Assembly (NCBI GenBank): GCA_022779485.1
Contig: JALFTC010000029.1
Location: forward strand, 1 to 33,953
Length of the DNA: 33,953 nucleotides
Reading direction: 5' to 3'
From: Ruminococcus sp.
GTDB taxonomy: Bacteria > Bacillota > Clostridia > Oscillospirales > Acutalibacteraceae
Shown here: in pieces, positions 20,213 through 29,178 of the stretch
Position numbering within the stretch: the first letter of the stretch is position 1
Layout of the letters: the number at the start of each line of letters is the position of its first letter
Program-made: the position numbers and the translations under genes
Notes under the pieces: generated by a model
Database searches by the model: none
What the model saw: the letters and a program-made list of their open reading frames with translations, nothing else
What the model was told of the DNA's origin: nothing

Positions 20213-21034
20213 CCTTTTGAAGGGGTGAATTTACCTCTACTTACTTTGTTGAAGAAGGACAAAACAGTACCAATTTGAAATTTTTCAAATCAACTTCCCA
20301 AAAATGAAAATAAAAAATAGGAAATTACAAAATAGAATATATGTAGCAAGTTTTTTTAAGAAGGTTATAAATTAGGGGAGAGTGACCCTTATCGATATAC
20401 CCAAATCCTCTCGAAAAAACTGCCTGTGCGTCTTAAAATCCTCTTGCTAACACTCAATATATTTCCTTATTAATTCGGTATTGACTATATCAGAATTATC
20501 AATTTACTATACAGTATTTGTGTATATTTATTATTTGATTTTGTGATGCTTTTTTTGCAGAAGAGTATATCCATAATCATAATTATGAAGGAAAAATCAG
20601 CAAAAAACACAAAATCGAATCAGAGAAAACCGCCTTTCCAAGTGAATAAAAACACAAAAATAATGAATTAAAAGCAAACTTTTTTTGAAAGCTCGGGAGA
20701 AAGAAAAACGGTTTCCTCTTACTTTTCGATTTTTCGGCTTCTTAAAGGTGGGGAAATCCAGTAAATATCAATATTTTCGGACATTTTAAAAGTTGCAAAA
20801 ACAGGGGCATTTTTCGAGGTTCTGTTTTTACAACTTTAAAGGGGGGTATTTTTACAACTTTTCAAGGTGATTTTTGTGGAAATTCAGATGTTTAAAGATA
20901 ACAAAGATTCTATTTTGTAATTAATTTTTCAATCTGCGAAGAAAAAATTTTGAATATTTTTCGGCTTTTTGTTGTCCTATATAATAAGGTATAGAATAAT
21001 TCTAATGTTATCTTTTGACACGAACTAATAAATA

Positions 21035-21064
21035 TTGACAATATAAAAATCGAAGTTATATAAT
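21035..21064 (+). promoter_or_regulatory. Promoter of the sigma-like operon
   Basis: A perfect TTGACA (21035-21040), 18-bp spacer and a perfect TATAAT (21059-21064), 22 bp before the ATG at 21087. It is a strong housekeeping promoter, so the leader is short. Confidence 0.75.
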
Positions 21065-21086
21065 TTGGTTAAAGGTGGTGACTGGT

Positions 21087-23408
21087 ATGAAATGTTTTGA
21101 ATGTGGTTCCGTTATTTTTAATGATGTTTGTCCCTGTTGCGGTTGTGTAAACAATACCCATTATCTTGTTAAGCTTTCAAAAGAAGGTAGCCAAACAGCA
21201 ACTTCAAGACTTTTTATGATGTATTGTAATGATGTTGCCGGTGTGGTGCATCTCTTAAACAGTGATACTACTGTTGTAAAAATATTTACCGATGTATTCA
21301 AAAATAATAATTCTGCGGATGCTACGGATGATTTTAAGGAATCTCTTACCTACTGCATATATAAAAATATTTTTAATGTGAAATCAGTTGAAAAAGTACA
21401 TAAGGGTAATGTTCAAACTCCTGTGATTTGTCCTACTCAAACAGTCATAGAGGATAACGGCAATTCCCAATCTGTGCTTAATCAGCTGTTAGAGAATATA
21501 AGCGACAGTGAAAAGTTTGCAGGAATAATGTACCTGTGCTTAAGTGTTCCTGTAGAAGTTATTGCAAAGGCGATGACACTTTCTCAGCTAAGTGTGAATG
21601 TGTTAATCAACTCATTCTCTAAACGAGTGAATGTTAATTATATTAGTCTGGGTGATTCGTTTGAAGATTACAGTGATATGAATGGGGAAGAACTTTTTGT
21701 ATCTTTGTTTAAAGGCTGTAATTTTGCAGACGATATACATAAACTTAATAATGAGATTATAGAGAATTTAACCACAAAATCCGATGTCTTGCCAATTACT
21801 CATAAAAATAAGAAGGTAAAAAGCTTCCCTAAAAATTCTTTGCTGAAAACCGCTTGTCTGTTTTTAGCTGTTGCTTTGGGAACAGGTTTACTTTCTTATA
21901 AATGGACAGATAACAAACCTGTAGTTGAAGTAGGGACTGCAAAAGCTCTTACTGACGATACTATGAATAATAAAGCGGTCAACTATGTAGAGTTTGTGGA
22001 AAAGACCAAACCCTATGCTGAAACTTTACCCACCATTAAAGATACTTCCTCTACTGAAGAAACCCTACCAATGTCAAATATCCCTACAACCGAAAGTATT
22101 ACTCAAGCCACAACAAAGCCTGAAACATTGGTTAAAAAAGCAGAAAGCGGTGACTTGATTGATGATATATATGATGTGGAGCCTTTGATAAATTATGTTG
22201 GTGGGTTGGTAGATGAAGAGAATTTTGACAATCTAACAGATGCTGAAATTTTACATTTATGTTTAGCTTATTATGCTTGTAGTGATGACCGTAGTAAAAT
22301 CAGAATTATTGATTATAATAAGGAATTTAAGGCTTATACAGATGAAAACATACAGTGGTATGTTGAGGTTAAAGCTACAGAGGTAAAAAAACTTGCCAAA
22401 TGTTTGTTTGGCAGAACGATTGACGGATATGTTGAGCCTGACAGTAAGTACATTAAAACCAAAAATTTTTATAAAGCTAATCAAAATCTTGAATACTATA
22501 AGCACTTTTACTATGATTACTTTATTCCACAGGAAAGCTTTGGCTTTGTAACTGATTATGTTAAAAGTTTTGATGGTAGTTATTATTATAATGCAGATGG
22601 TGAGCGTCCTGATTTTAATACCTCCGGTTCAAAAATTATTAATGTAATTTATAACGGTGAAACCATAAATGTTATTTACAGTATGGTGAAGGAGGCTTTT
22701 GAATATAATTACAACTATGATAAATACAGCCCTGTGAACAATATTCCAAGGATTATGGAGTATCTTTATAATGATGGGGGTGAATTAACTACAGAATATA
22801 AGAAATGCGATAATCAAAGTTACAGAGTTATCACTTTGAAAAGAAATAACTCCGATAATCCTTATATGGTTATTGGTGATAAACAAATCACAAGTGATGA
22901 ATATCTGATGCTTTGTAATAGTTTTTCTTATAAAACGGGAATAGATTTAAAGAAATATTCCCAAGACCAAAAGGTTTATTACATTAGTGATATTTTATAT
23001 ACAGGACTAAAGGGTGACTCATATATTAGTGACCGTAATAGTAGATTATTAAGGCTGAATTATTATGACGAGGATGTTGAGAAAACTTATAAGACAGAAG
23101 TAATTAATACTCCCAAATTTGTAATTGATGATAACAAAATAGTAGCGGAAGTATGTTTACCCATTAAAAATGACAGTGGCTTAACGACGGATGCACAGAA
23201 TGTTAAGATTACACTAAACCCGAACACAGCAAAGCCAATTTACAAGGACGGATATGTATTTTATGACTTTGACTGTGATGACAAAGAGTTTGCCTCAAAA
23301 GTTACCAAACCCATTGTCGTAAAAATCAGCACATATCGTTATAAAGATTTTTTTACAGGATTGTATATTGAAACCGAAAAAGGTATTTATGCAGTGAGTT
23401 ATTACTAA
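21087..23408 (+). CDS. Zn-ribbon / degenerate sigma-like / TM / ectodomain protein
   Basis: A 773-aa protein. ATG 21087 (AAAGGTGG 8 nt upstream) starts with a zinc ribbon (MKCFECGSVIFNDVCPCCGC). Residues ~30-100 and ~130-180 line up by eye with the sigma2 and sigma4 regions of the ECF sigma factor encoded next door: SDSEKFAGIMYLCLSVPVEV against the neighbour's KDNQQLAITLFYYEKMSVKE. Key basic and recognition residues are lost. One TM helix follows (LLKTACLFLAVALGTGLL, about 251-270), then a Thr/Pro-rich linker and a ~400-residue outside domain of unknown fold (YxY-rich, many Asp and Asn). It may sense a surface ligand and control the paired sigma factor. No known family is assigned beyond the parts named. 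Confidence 0.7.
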   Translation: MKCFECGSVIFNDVCPCCGCVNNTHYLVKLSKEGSQTATSRLFMMYCNDVAGVVHLLNSDTTVVKIFTDVFKNNNSADATDDFKESLTYCIYKNIFNVKSVEKVHKGNVQTPVICPTQTVIEDNGNSQSVLNQLLENISDSEKFAGIMYLCLSVPVEVIAKAMTLSQLSVNVLINSFSKRVNVNYISLGDSFEDYSDMNGEELFVSLFKGCNFADDIHKLNNEIIENLTTKSDVLPITHKNKKVKSFPKNSLLKTACLFLAVALGTGLLSYKWTDNKPVVEVGTAKALTDDTMNNKAVNYVEFVEKTKPYAETLPTIKDTSSTEETLPMSNIPTTESITQATTKPETLVKKAESGDLIDDIYDVEPLINYVGGLVDEENFDNLTDAEILHLCLAYYACSDDRSKIRIIDYNKEFKAYTDENIQWYVEVKATEVKKLAKCLFGRTIDGYVEPDSKYIKTKNFYKANQNLEYYKHFYYDYFIPQESFGFVTDYVKSFDGSYYYNADGERPDFNTSGSKIINVIYNGETINVIYSMVKEAFEYNYNYDKYSPVNNIPRIMEYLYNDGGELTTEYKKCDNQSYRVITLKRNNSDNPYMVIGDKQITSDEYLMLCNSFSYKTGIDLKKYSQDQKVYYISDILYTGLKGDSYISDRNSRLLRLNYYDEDVEKTYKTEVINTPKFVIDDNKIVAEVCLPIKNDSGLTTDAQNVKITLNPNTAKPIYKDGYVFYDFDCDDKEFASKVTKPIVVKISTYRYKDFFTGLYIETEKGIYAVSYY

Positions 23409-23410
23409 GT

Positions 23411-25123
23411 ATGGATAATAAAAAAATTGCAGAACTGGTAAATCTGGCTTTAGAAAATGACCAGAACGCTTTTACAAAACTTTATGAGCTTACATATAAA
23501 AGCGTTTACACCACAATAAGCCTAAAGGCGGATGATGCCGGTGACATTGAAAGTATCCTTCAGGATACATATATAAAGGCTTTTAAAAAACTTAATACAC
23601 TTAAAAATCCCGAATGCTTTTGTGGCTGGATTAAGGTTATTGCCTTGAATACTGCAAGGAATTTCAATAAAAGCCATAAAAAGCAAATTTATCTTGAGGA
23701 TTTAACAGACGATCAGGGCGAACTAAATATTGTTTGTGATGATAATGGGGCAGTTCCCGAAAATGTAATAGACGAAAAAGAAACTGTCCGATTAATCAAA
23801 GAAATGGTACAAGGTCTTAAGGATAATCAACAGCTGGCTATTACACTTTTTTACTATGAAAAAATGAGTGTAAAGGAAATTGCACAGGTTATGCACTGCA
23901 GTGAAAATACAGTCCTCAGCCGTTTAAGACTTGGCAGAGAAAAACTCCACGCAAAAATTGAAGAGTTGGAAAAGAAGGGCATAAAGCTATATGGCATAGA
24001 GCCTGTTACTTTGCTTATGCACCTTATGAATAATTACGAAAAGACAAATTCTTTTAATAACTCATCTGTGGTGCTGCCTGAAATTGTGGAAAATGTAAGT
24101 GTTGCTAACAGCAATGTAAATTACAATAATTTTTTAGACAGTGTAATTTCAACATTCAGAAATGTAACAAGCTACTTTGCTGACAATCCTGTGATAACAA
24201 AAAATGCAGTGACAAAAGCAGTTGCCATATCATCAGCAGTGGTTGTGGGAAGCGCAGTAGCAACATACACAACAAATAACAATAACATATACACAGCCTC
24301 TACAAAGCCCGCAGTAGTTTGCACTACCACCCTGCAACCTGATACACAGACACAAACATACCCCACCATTATTAATGATTTTCAAGGTGTAAAACAAAAT
24401 TTTACAGTTCCTGATTCTTCTGTAAATATCACAGAGCCTACAGTGGAATTAACTACAGCGGAAAATACCACCCCGACTGAACCTGAAACAACGGCTAAAT
24501 CTAAATCAGAAGAATATGATGACTATAGTCTTTATCTTCCAAGGGACAGCTATGAGGGAAAGTATATGAATATGGGTGAACTGAACCTTAAAATGCCTGA
24601 TGATTGGGATTATGAGGAACTAACTCTTTATAGTGATAATAGTTTTGACAATGAATATGAAATAATAAACAGTGATGAGGAGGATGAGGGTTATCATAGT
24701 AGATTAAGAAAAAGGGGTTCTGATTTTAGACTTGGCTGGGTTAGAATGGATATTTTTGATATGATAAATAAAACTATTCCTCCACAGCTTTATCGCACAA
24801 AATATATTCTATATAACAAAAATGGAAATAACTCCATAAATGTAGATTACAAAAAGGATTACGGCTACTGTGCACTACTTATATACGAATTTGAAAATGA
24901 AAATGAAGTAGAAAATGAATTAAAGCAATATTTAAACAGCACCAATATAATTGTCAGTAATGTGAACCCTGTTGCAAGAAGATTGGGGGAATATAATGGA
25001 AAATATTATTATGCCTTTTCCGGCTACACAGTTGGCAAGGCAGAATATAACGATTATGTCCTCTACGACTGGAGTATCTTTGACGCTGTGTGCAAAACCG
25101 TTAAATTTAATGGTGAAGAATAA
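23411..25123 (+). CDS. ECF sigma-70 factor fused to TM helix and ectodomain
   Basis: A 570-aa protein. Residues 1-~190 form an ECF sigma factor: sigma2 (AFTKLYELTYKSVYTTISLK, then LQDTYIKAFKKLNTL and FCGWIKVIALNTARNF) and sigma4 with a normal helix-turn-helix (MSVKEIAQVMHCSENTVLSRLRLGREKL). There follows a ~75-residue linker, a hydrophobic TM segment (about 266-288, AVAISSAVVVGSAVATY), a Thr/Pro-rich stalk (TEPTVELTTAENTTPTEPETT) and a C-terminal domain of ~200 residues. A sigma factor carried on a membrane protein is unusual; release would need proteolysis or local action at the membrane. It starts 2 bp after the upstream gene's stop, so translation is coupled and a working pair is likely. 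Confidence 0.85.
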   Translation: MDNKKIAELVNLALENDQNAFTKLYELTYKSVYTTISLKADDAGDIESILQDTYIKAFKKLNTLKNPECFCGWIKVIALNTARNFNKSHKKQIYLEDLTDDQGELNIVCDDNGAVPENVIDEKETVRLIKEMVQGLKDNQQLAITLFYYEKMSVKEIAQVMHCSENTVLSRLRLGREKLHAKIEELEKKGIKLYGIEPVTLLMHLMNNYEKTNSFNNSSVVLPEIVENVSVANSNVNYNNFLDSVISTFRNVTSYFADNPVITKNAVTKAVAISSAVVVGSAVATYTTNNNNIYTASTKPAVVCTTTLQPDTQTQTYPTIINDFQGVKQNFTVPDSSVNITEPTVELTTAENTTPTEPETTAKSKSEEYDDYSLYLPRDSYEGKYMNMGELNLKMPDDWDYEELTLYSDNSFDNEYEIINSDEEDEGYHSRLRKRGSDFRLGWVRMDIFDMINKTIPPQLYRTKYILYNKNGNNSINVDYKKDYGYCALLIYEFENENEVENELKQYLNSTNIIVSNVNPVARRLGEYNGKYYYAFSGYTVGKAEYNDYVLYDWSIFDAVCKTVKFNGEE

Positions 25124-25240
25124 TTTATAAACCTCTCTGAATATGGTTTTTGAAAAATATTTGAGATTATTTGAATATTTAGCAAGTTGCTACTGTCTTG
25201 ATAAGTGTAAGAAAATTAAGGAAACAGGGAGGTGAACAAG

Positions 25241-25576
25241 ATGAAATGCACTTGTTGCGGTAAAAAAATATGCTCTTCTGACTTTATTTGTCCTCGCTGT
25301 GGTAAAGATAATGAAATAACACAGAAAACTATAAATGAAGTAAAAGCAAATAATCCTGCGACAATAGCATTTCTGTACAATCTTACGAGTGAAGATGTTT
25401 ATATTGCCCTTGCTATGGTTGTAAAAAATGAGGATAAGGTTGCCGAGCTTATGGAGGAAAGCTATGTTACTGCTTTCGGGAATATTGACAAGCTGAATTC
25501 CCCAAAGGCTTTTCCTGACTTTATTAAAAAGACAGCTTACGAGGTGGCACAAAAACATCTTAATTGTAAGAAGTAA
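25241..25576 (+). CDS. Zn-ribbon plus sigma2-like protein without sigma4
   Basis: A 111-aa protein with an N-terminal zinc ribbon (CTCCGKKI...CPRCGK) and a sigma2-like domain. The segment FLYNLTSEDVYIALAM...EESYVTAFGNIDKLNSPKAF follows the pattern of the sigma2 region of the gene at 23411, including the WIKV/FIKK and LNTA/EVAQ positions. No sigma4 helix-turn-helix is present, so it cannot act as a usual sigma factor. It may bind core polymerase or the neighbouring proteins. ATG 25241 has GGGAGGTG 7 nt upstream. The stretch after it (25582-25698) holds only a 38-codon frame (LDIIGKLLNTWAHNIKFD...) that might be a decayed remainder. Confidence 0.65.
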   Translation: MKCTCCGKKICSSDFICPRCGKDNEITQKTINEVKANNPATIAFLYNLTSEDVYIALAMVVKNEDKVAELMEESYVTAFGNIDKLNSPKAFPDFIKKTAYEVAQKHLNCKK

Positions 25577-25581
25577 TTTCA

Positions 25582-25698
25582 TTGGATATTATCGGAAAAT
25601 TACTTAATACCTGGGCACATAATATTAAATTTGATGCCTACACAGCAGAAAAAATTCTGCAAAAAATATTAAAGTCTTTAGAGGATAAGAAAAAATAA
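25582..25698 (+). CDS. Possible small ORF or decayed 3' part of the sigma2-like gene
   Basis: TTG 25582 opens 38 codons (LDIIGKLLNTWAHNIKFDAY..., ending LKSLEDKKK) with the composition of a real helical peptide. It lies in another frame than the gene just upstream and has no ribosome site. It could be the end of a longer ancestral sigma-like gene joined through a frameshift near 25570. Support is weak. Confidence 0.25.
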   Translation: MDIIGKLLNTWAHNIKFDAYTAEKILQKILKSLEDKKK

Positions 25699-25714
25699 TT
25701 TTAGGAGGAAAGTA

Positions 25715-28417
25715 ATGAAAAAAAGATTTTTATCACTATTTTTATCTGTAGTTATAGCGCTTAGTGTTTTTTCAGTATTGCCCATAACAGCAAGCGGGGA
25801 GGAAACACAAAACACCTATACCGTTGCAGGTGAAACAACAGGCTATGTCAGTGACGGTGTTGCTACCGGGAAAGCTGTTTCTGAAGTAAAAACTCATAGT
25901 ATTGTTGGTACTATTGCCCCTGATGGCTGGAATCCACAAGGTGAGGCTAATCTTATGACGCTTAACGGTGACACCTATGAGTTTGAAATAACAGGTGTTA
26001 AAGCCGATACTTATACATTTAAAATAACTACAAATGGTCAGTGGGACCCTGCTTATGATTTTGATGGCAAAATTGCAAGTGGGGGTAGTGATGAAACCAT
26101 TATTGTTCCCGAGAATAATTCTACAGTCAAGTTTACATTTAAAGAGAAAGAGGGCTTTGTAAGAGCATATATCAACGGTGTTGACTATTTAAGTGGGTTT
26201 AATACATACAACACACCTCACACTACATCCAAAGGCGGATACTACATTCCCTATGAGGGGGTTAAAACATACAGGTATTTTTTTGAAATGCCTGAAAGCT
26301 GGAAAACCTTTGCAAATGCTACAGCTTGCTGTTATTGGTCGGAGGGAACAGATAACTGTGATAAAGTTTCTAAGGTGGATCCTGATTTTAATAGAGATAA
26401 CAGAAAAGGTTGGAACTATAGTTATATGATGAGAAAGGCTGATGTTCCAAACAAGGATAACATTTACTTCATTGATGTTCCCCAGGATGTACATCACATT
26501 GAATTTAACAACGGTATTGATACTGGTATGGTAATTTATGACGATAATGGAAATGAAACTTATAAAAATTATGGCAAGGCATGTCAAACTAACGAGGAAA
26601 CAGTTTTCCTAAATGAAACGGTTTCATATAACAATATGATATTTGTTGTAAATCAAGATGACGTTTTTGATAATTCGTATTCAGGAAAAATAGTATATGG
26701 CGGTGAATGGAAATATCTCCACAAGGATGGCACTATAAATTCTACTAAGGGTACAATCTTTGAGCAGGAAACCCCAATTTGGGAAAAGGCATTGGCAAAA
26801 AATATAGAAGTTTATCCTTATTCAGATTCAGTTTATATAGGTAAAAAAATTACCTTAGAGGCAGTCGTATTCCCTACTAATGCAGATAGGCGTGTTACTT
26901 GGAAATCTTCTGATACCAAGGTTGCTACGGTAGACAGCAACGGTGTGGTTACAGGTAAAAGTATGGGTGAAGTCACTATTTCAGCTACAACAACAGACGG
27001 GACAAATCTTGTTGACACCTGTGTTGTTACAGTTAAAGATGAAACAACTGATTTTATTAAATGTTTGAATTATAAGGTTAACGAGGACAAAAAATCCATC
27101 ACTATTACAAATTACAGTAACAATTACGATTACGATTTTAAAGACATAGTTATACCTAAAACTATAGATGGCTATACAGTTACCGATATTGGTGAACTTG
27201 CTTTTGCTTATGAATCTTTTAATACAGTAAAATTTAGTGAAGGTCTAAAAACCATTGGCGATAATGCCTTTTATAGCACTGAAATATCTTCAATATACAT
27301 ACCAAAAAGTGTTACATCTATTGGTGAACATGCTATTGGTTTTTATCGTGGATATTATGGTGAAGATGATATGGATTCTTATTTTGGGATTTATAACATA
27401 ACATTTTATGCTTACAGAGGTTCTGCCGGTTGGAACTATGCCAAGAATCATTTCGCCCTATTTGACAAAGATGAAAGGTTAGAAGGTATGAATGACTTTG
27501 TATTGTTTAGAATGGGGTATGAAAAAACCGTTACAAATAACGGCTTTAAATATAACTTATATAATGACGGTACAGCGGACTTAATTAAATATACAGGTAA
27601 AGCGTCAAATGTCACTGTTCCTTCAAAGGTTAGTAATCATACAGTTATAAGTATTTGTAAAAAAACATTCTCTGATAACGATAATCGAAAAATTTTAAGC
27701 ATAACAATACCAAATACCGTTAAGTATATTGACAAATATTCAATGCTATTCTGCGATTCGCTGAAAAAAGTAGTAATACCTAAAAGCGTCAAAAACTTAG
27801 AATACCTTTCAGTTGGTGGAGGAAAGGAAAATGACGAATTTGACCCTGATGATGTTGTATATGATTTAATGAGAAATTTCACTATCTATGGATACAAGGG
27901 CTCAGATGCTGAAAAATATGCAAAGCAATATCACATTAACTTTATTGATATGGGTACATCAATTTCTTTCAAAAAGAACCCGGTCACAATTTACAAAACA
28001 GGAACATACACCATCAAACCTATAGTAAAATACGGTAAGGGTACAACTACCTACAAAAGCGACAATACAAAGGTGGCTACCGTCAACGGAAAGGGTGTTG
28101 TAACAGCTAAAAAAGTCGGAAAAGCTAAAATCACAGTTACCAACAATGGTGTTAAAAAAGTGCTTAAAGTAACAGTAAAAAATCCTTATCTTAACAAAAT
28201 ACCAAAAACCTTAAAATTGGGAAAGAACTTTACCCTAAAAATTAACGGACAGGTAGGTAAAGCTAAATTCACCCACAGCAAAAAGGATATTGTTTCAGTT
28301 AATCCAATAAAGGGCAAGTCAAATCAGTACAAAGTAACTGCCAAGAAAAAGGGAACAACTACAATTACAATAAAAACCAACGGCATCACCCTGAAATGTA
28401 AGGTTACTGTTATATGA
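25715..28417 (+). CDS. Large secreted protein with starch-binding-like, Big2 and BspA-LRR modules
   Basis: A 900-aa protein with a Sec signal peptide (about 1-27, ending PITASG) after TAGGAGG. Residues ~63-150 resemble an X25/CBM-like beta-sandwich (GTIAPDGWNPQGEANLMTLN..., then TYTFKITTNGQWDPAYDF). Residues ~175-320 have the pattern YRYFFEMPESWK...CCYWSEGTDNCD...IYFIDVPQDVHHIEFNNGID, similar to CBM25/26-type starch-binding modules. Then come a Big2 Ig-like domain (WKSSDTKVATVDSNGVVTG), LRR_5/BspA repeats with inserts (about 470-740), a second Big2-like domain (TYKSDNTKVATVNGKGVVTA) and a basic C-terminal domain. No catalytic domain or sortase signal is seen. The likely role is binding of polysaccharide or cell surface. 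It follows the sigma-like genes in the same direction. Confidence 0.8.
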   Translation: MKKRFLSLFLSVVIALSVFSVLPITASGEETQNTYTVAGETTGYVSDGVATGKAVSEVKTHSIVGTIAPDGWNPQGEANLMTLNGDTYEFEITGVKADTYTFKITTNGQWDPAYDFDGKIASGGSDETIIVPENNSTVKFTFKEKEGFVRAYINGVDYLSGFNTYNTPHTTSKGGYYIPYEGVKTYRYFFEMPESWKTFANATACCYWSEGTDNCDKVSKVDPDFNRDNRKGWNYSYMMRKADVPNKDNIYFIDVPQDVHHIEFNNGIDTGMVIYDDNGNETYKNYGKACQTNEETVFLNETVSYNNMIFVVNQDDVFDNSYSGKIVYGGEWKYLHKDGTINSTKGTIFEQETPIWEKALAKNIEVYPYSDSVYIGKKITLEAVVFPTNADRRVTWKSSDTKVATVDSNGVVTGKSMGEVTISATTTDGTNLVDTCVVTVKDETTDFIKCLNYKVNEDKKSITITNYSNNYDYDFKDIVIPKTIDGYTVTDIGELAFAYESFNTVKFSEGLKTIGDNAFYSTEISSIYIPKSVTSIGEHAIGFYRGYYGEDDMDSYFGIYNITFYAYRGSAGWNYAKNHFALFDKDERLEGMNDFVLFRMGYEKTVTNNGFKYNLYNDGTADLIKYTGKASNVTVPSKVSNHTVISICKKTFSDNDNRKILSITIPNTVKYIDKYSMLFCDSLKKVVIPKSVKNLEYLSVGGGKENDEFDPDDVVYDLMRNFTIYGYKGSDAEKYAKQYHINFIDMGTSISFKKNPVTIYKTGTYTIKPIVKYGKGTTTYKSDNTKVATVNGKGVVTAKKVGKAKITVTNNGVKKVLKVTVKNPYLNKIPKTLKLGKNFTLKINGQVGKAKFTHSKKDIVSVNPIKGKSNQYKVTAKKKGTTTITIKTNGITLKCKVTVI

Positions 28418-28476
28418 TAAAGCAAATTTTGAGGATATTTTAACGCAGTTAAGAAACAAGTATTAGGCTTATAACA

Positions 28477-28520
28477 AAAAGGACAGAAAGATTATCAAAT
28501 GATTTTCTTTCTGTCCTTTT
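28477..28520 (+). terminator. Terminator after the secreted LRR/Big2 gene
   Basis: AAAAGGACAGAAAGA (28477-28491) pairs perfectly with TCTTTCTGTCCTTTT (28506-28520), a 15-bp stem with a 14-nt loop. The T-run is part of the stem end. It can work in both directions. Confidence 0.8.
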
Positions 28521-28570
28521 GATGTTATGAAATTTTTTCAAGGGGAACAACTTTTTTTCGATGAGAGAGT

Positions 28571-28717
28571 GTTGCGTTTTGCAACAATTATTTGATTTTT
28601 CCTTAAAATTCAGGATGCCACTCGGTGGCATTTTCACATACACATGTGTACGTATGATTTGGATGTGGATTGCTAATTATACCGTTATTTGTTACGTTTT
28701 TTTCGCCACCGGGAAAT
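28571..28717. repeat. Palindrome-rich intergenic repeat, copy B
   Basis: The second copy of the 147-bp repeat (see 20066-20212), same length, ~89% identical, same orientation, and again shortly after a terminator. The first two palindromes are unchanged. The third has one arm base altered (ATACACATGTGTACG), so it is slightly weakened. Confidence 0.8.
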
Positions 28718-29178
28718 ATTATTTTTGAGTAGAGAATATTCCATTTTTTGTTTATATAAATGCTAAACTGAAAATGCACAAAATCGCCAAATCAAAATGT
28801 ACAATTCCGGCACAGTGAAAAGTAATATCCATAATCAAAAAAGTCTTAACAAAAAGATACTCAAAATATTTATCGGCTAATTTATTGAATTTTATAAAAT
28901 TAGCCGAAATTTTGTTTACTGTTATGTAGCTACGGATACAATATAAGCATAATAAATTTACTCATCAGTTGGGAGTATGGAATATATCAGCCGTCATATG
29001 AAAAACCGAATTTTGGGAATGTGCAGGTCTTACTCTGCTATATTCACAAGTAGTTTACAAAGTTTTAAAAAATGTTGAAAAAACAAAAAGAAAGTGGTAA
29101 TATTTTCCTATAATGTTTCCAATGATGTTTATATCTTAAGTTTATATTCATTGGAAATTAATTTTGAGGAGGATTTTT

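Larger units (their letters stand above)
19973..21034. other. 1.1-kb intergenic region
   Basis: It contains the hipB terminator, a palindrome-rich 147-bp repeat (20066-20212) and, at 20930-20940, the word CAATCTGCGAA shared with the IS30 ends. From 20213 to 21034 I see no gene. There are AT-rich runs, and a GGGGGG-containing segment with two similar halves, TTTTACAACTTTAAAGG and TTTTTACAACTTTTCAAGG (about 20826-20869). Confidence 0.5.
28418..29178. other. Intergenic region with terminator and palindromic repeat B
   Basis: No gene is seen. The terminator of the upstream gene (28477-28520) and repeat copy B (28571-28717) occupy the left part. The right part is AT-rich. TATAAT at 29109-29114 is a possible -10 for the next gene, without a good -35. 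Confidence 0.5.

Noticed and set aside
20005..20262. 85-aa minus-strand frame across the palindromic repeat
   Set aside because: The frame crosses a terminator and three palindromes. The matching part of copy B reads into different flanks, so the DNA and not the protein is conserved.
20345..20460. Possible riboswitch or structured leader in the 1.1-kb gap (GGGGAGAGTGACCC region)
   Set aside because: I could not fit it to any known riboswitch core, and the nearest gene with a clear promoter starts more than 600 bp downstream.
25190..25582. 130-aa minus-strand frame opposite the Zn-ribbon/sigma2 gene
   Set aside because: The opposite strand has a good ribosome site, a zinc ribbon and similarity to the neighbouring sigma factor; this frame has none.
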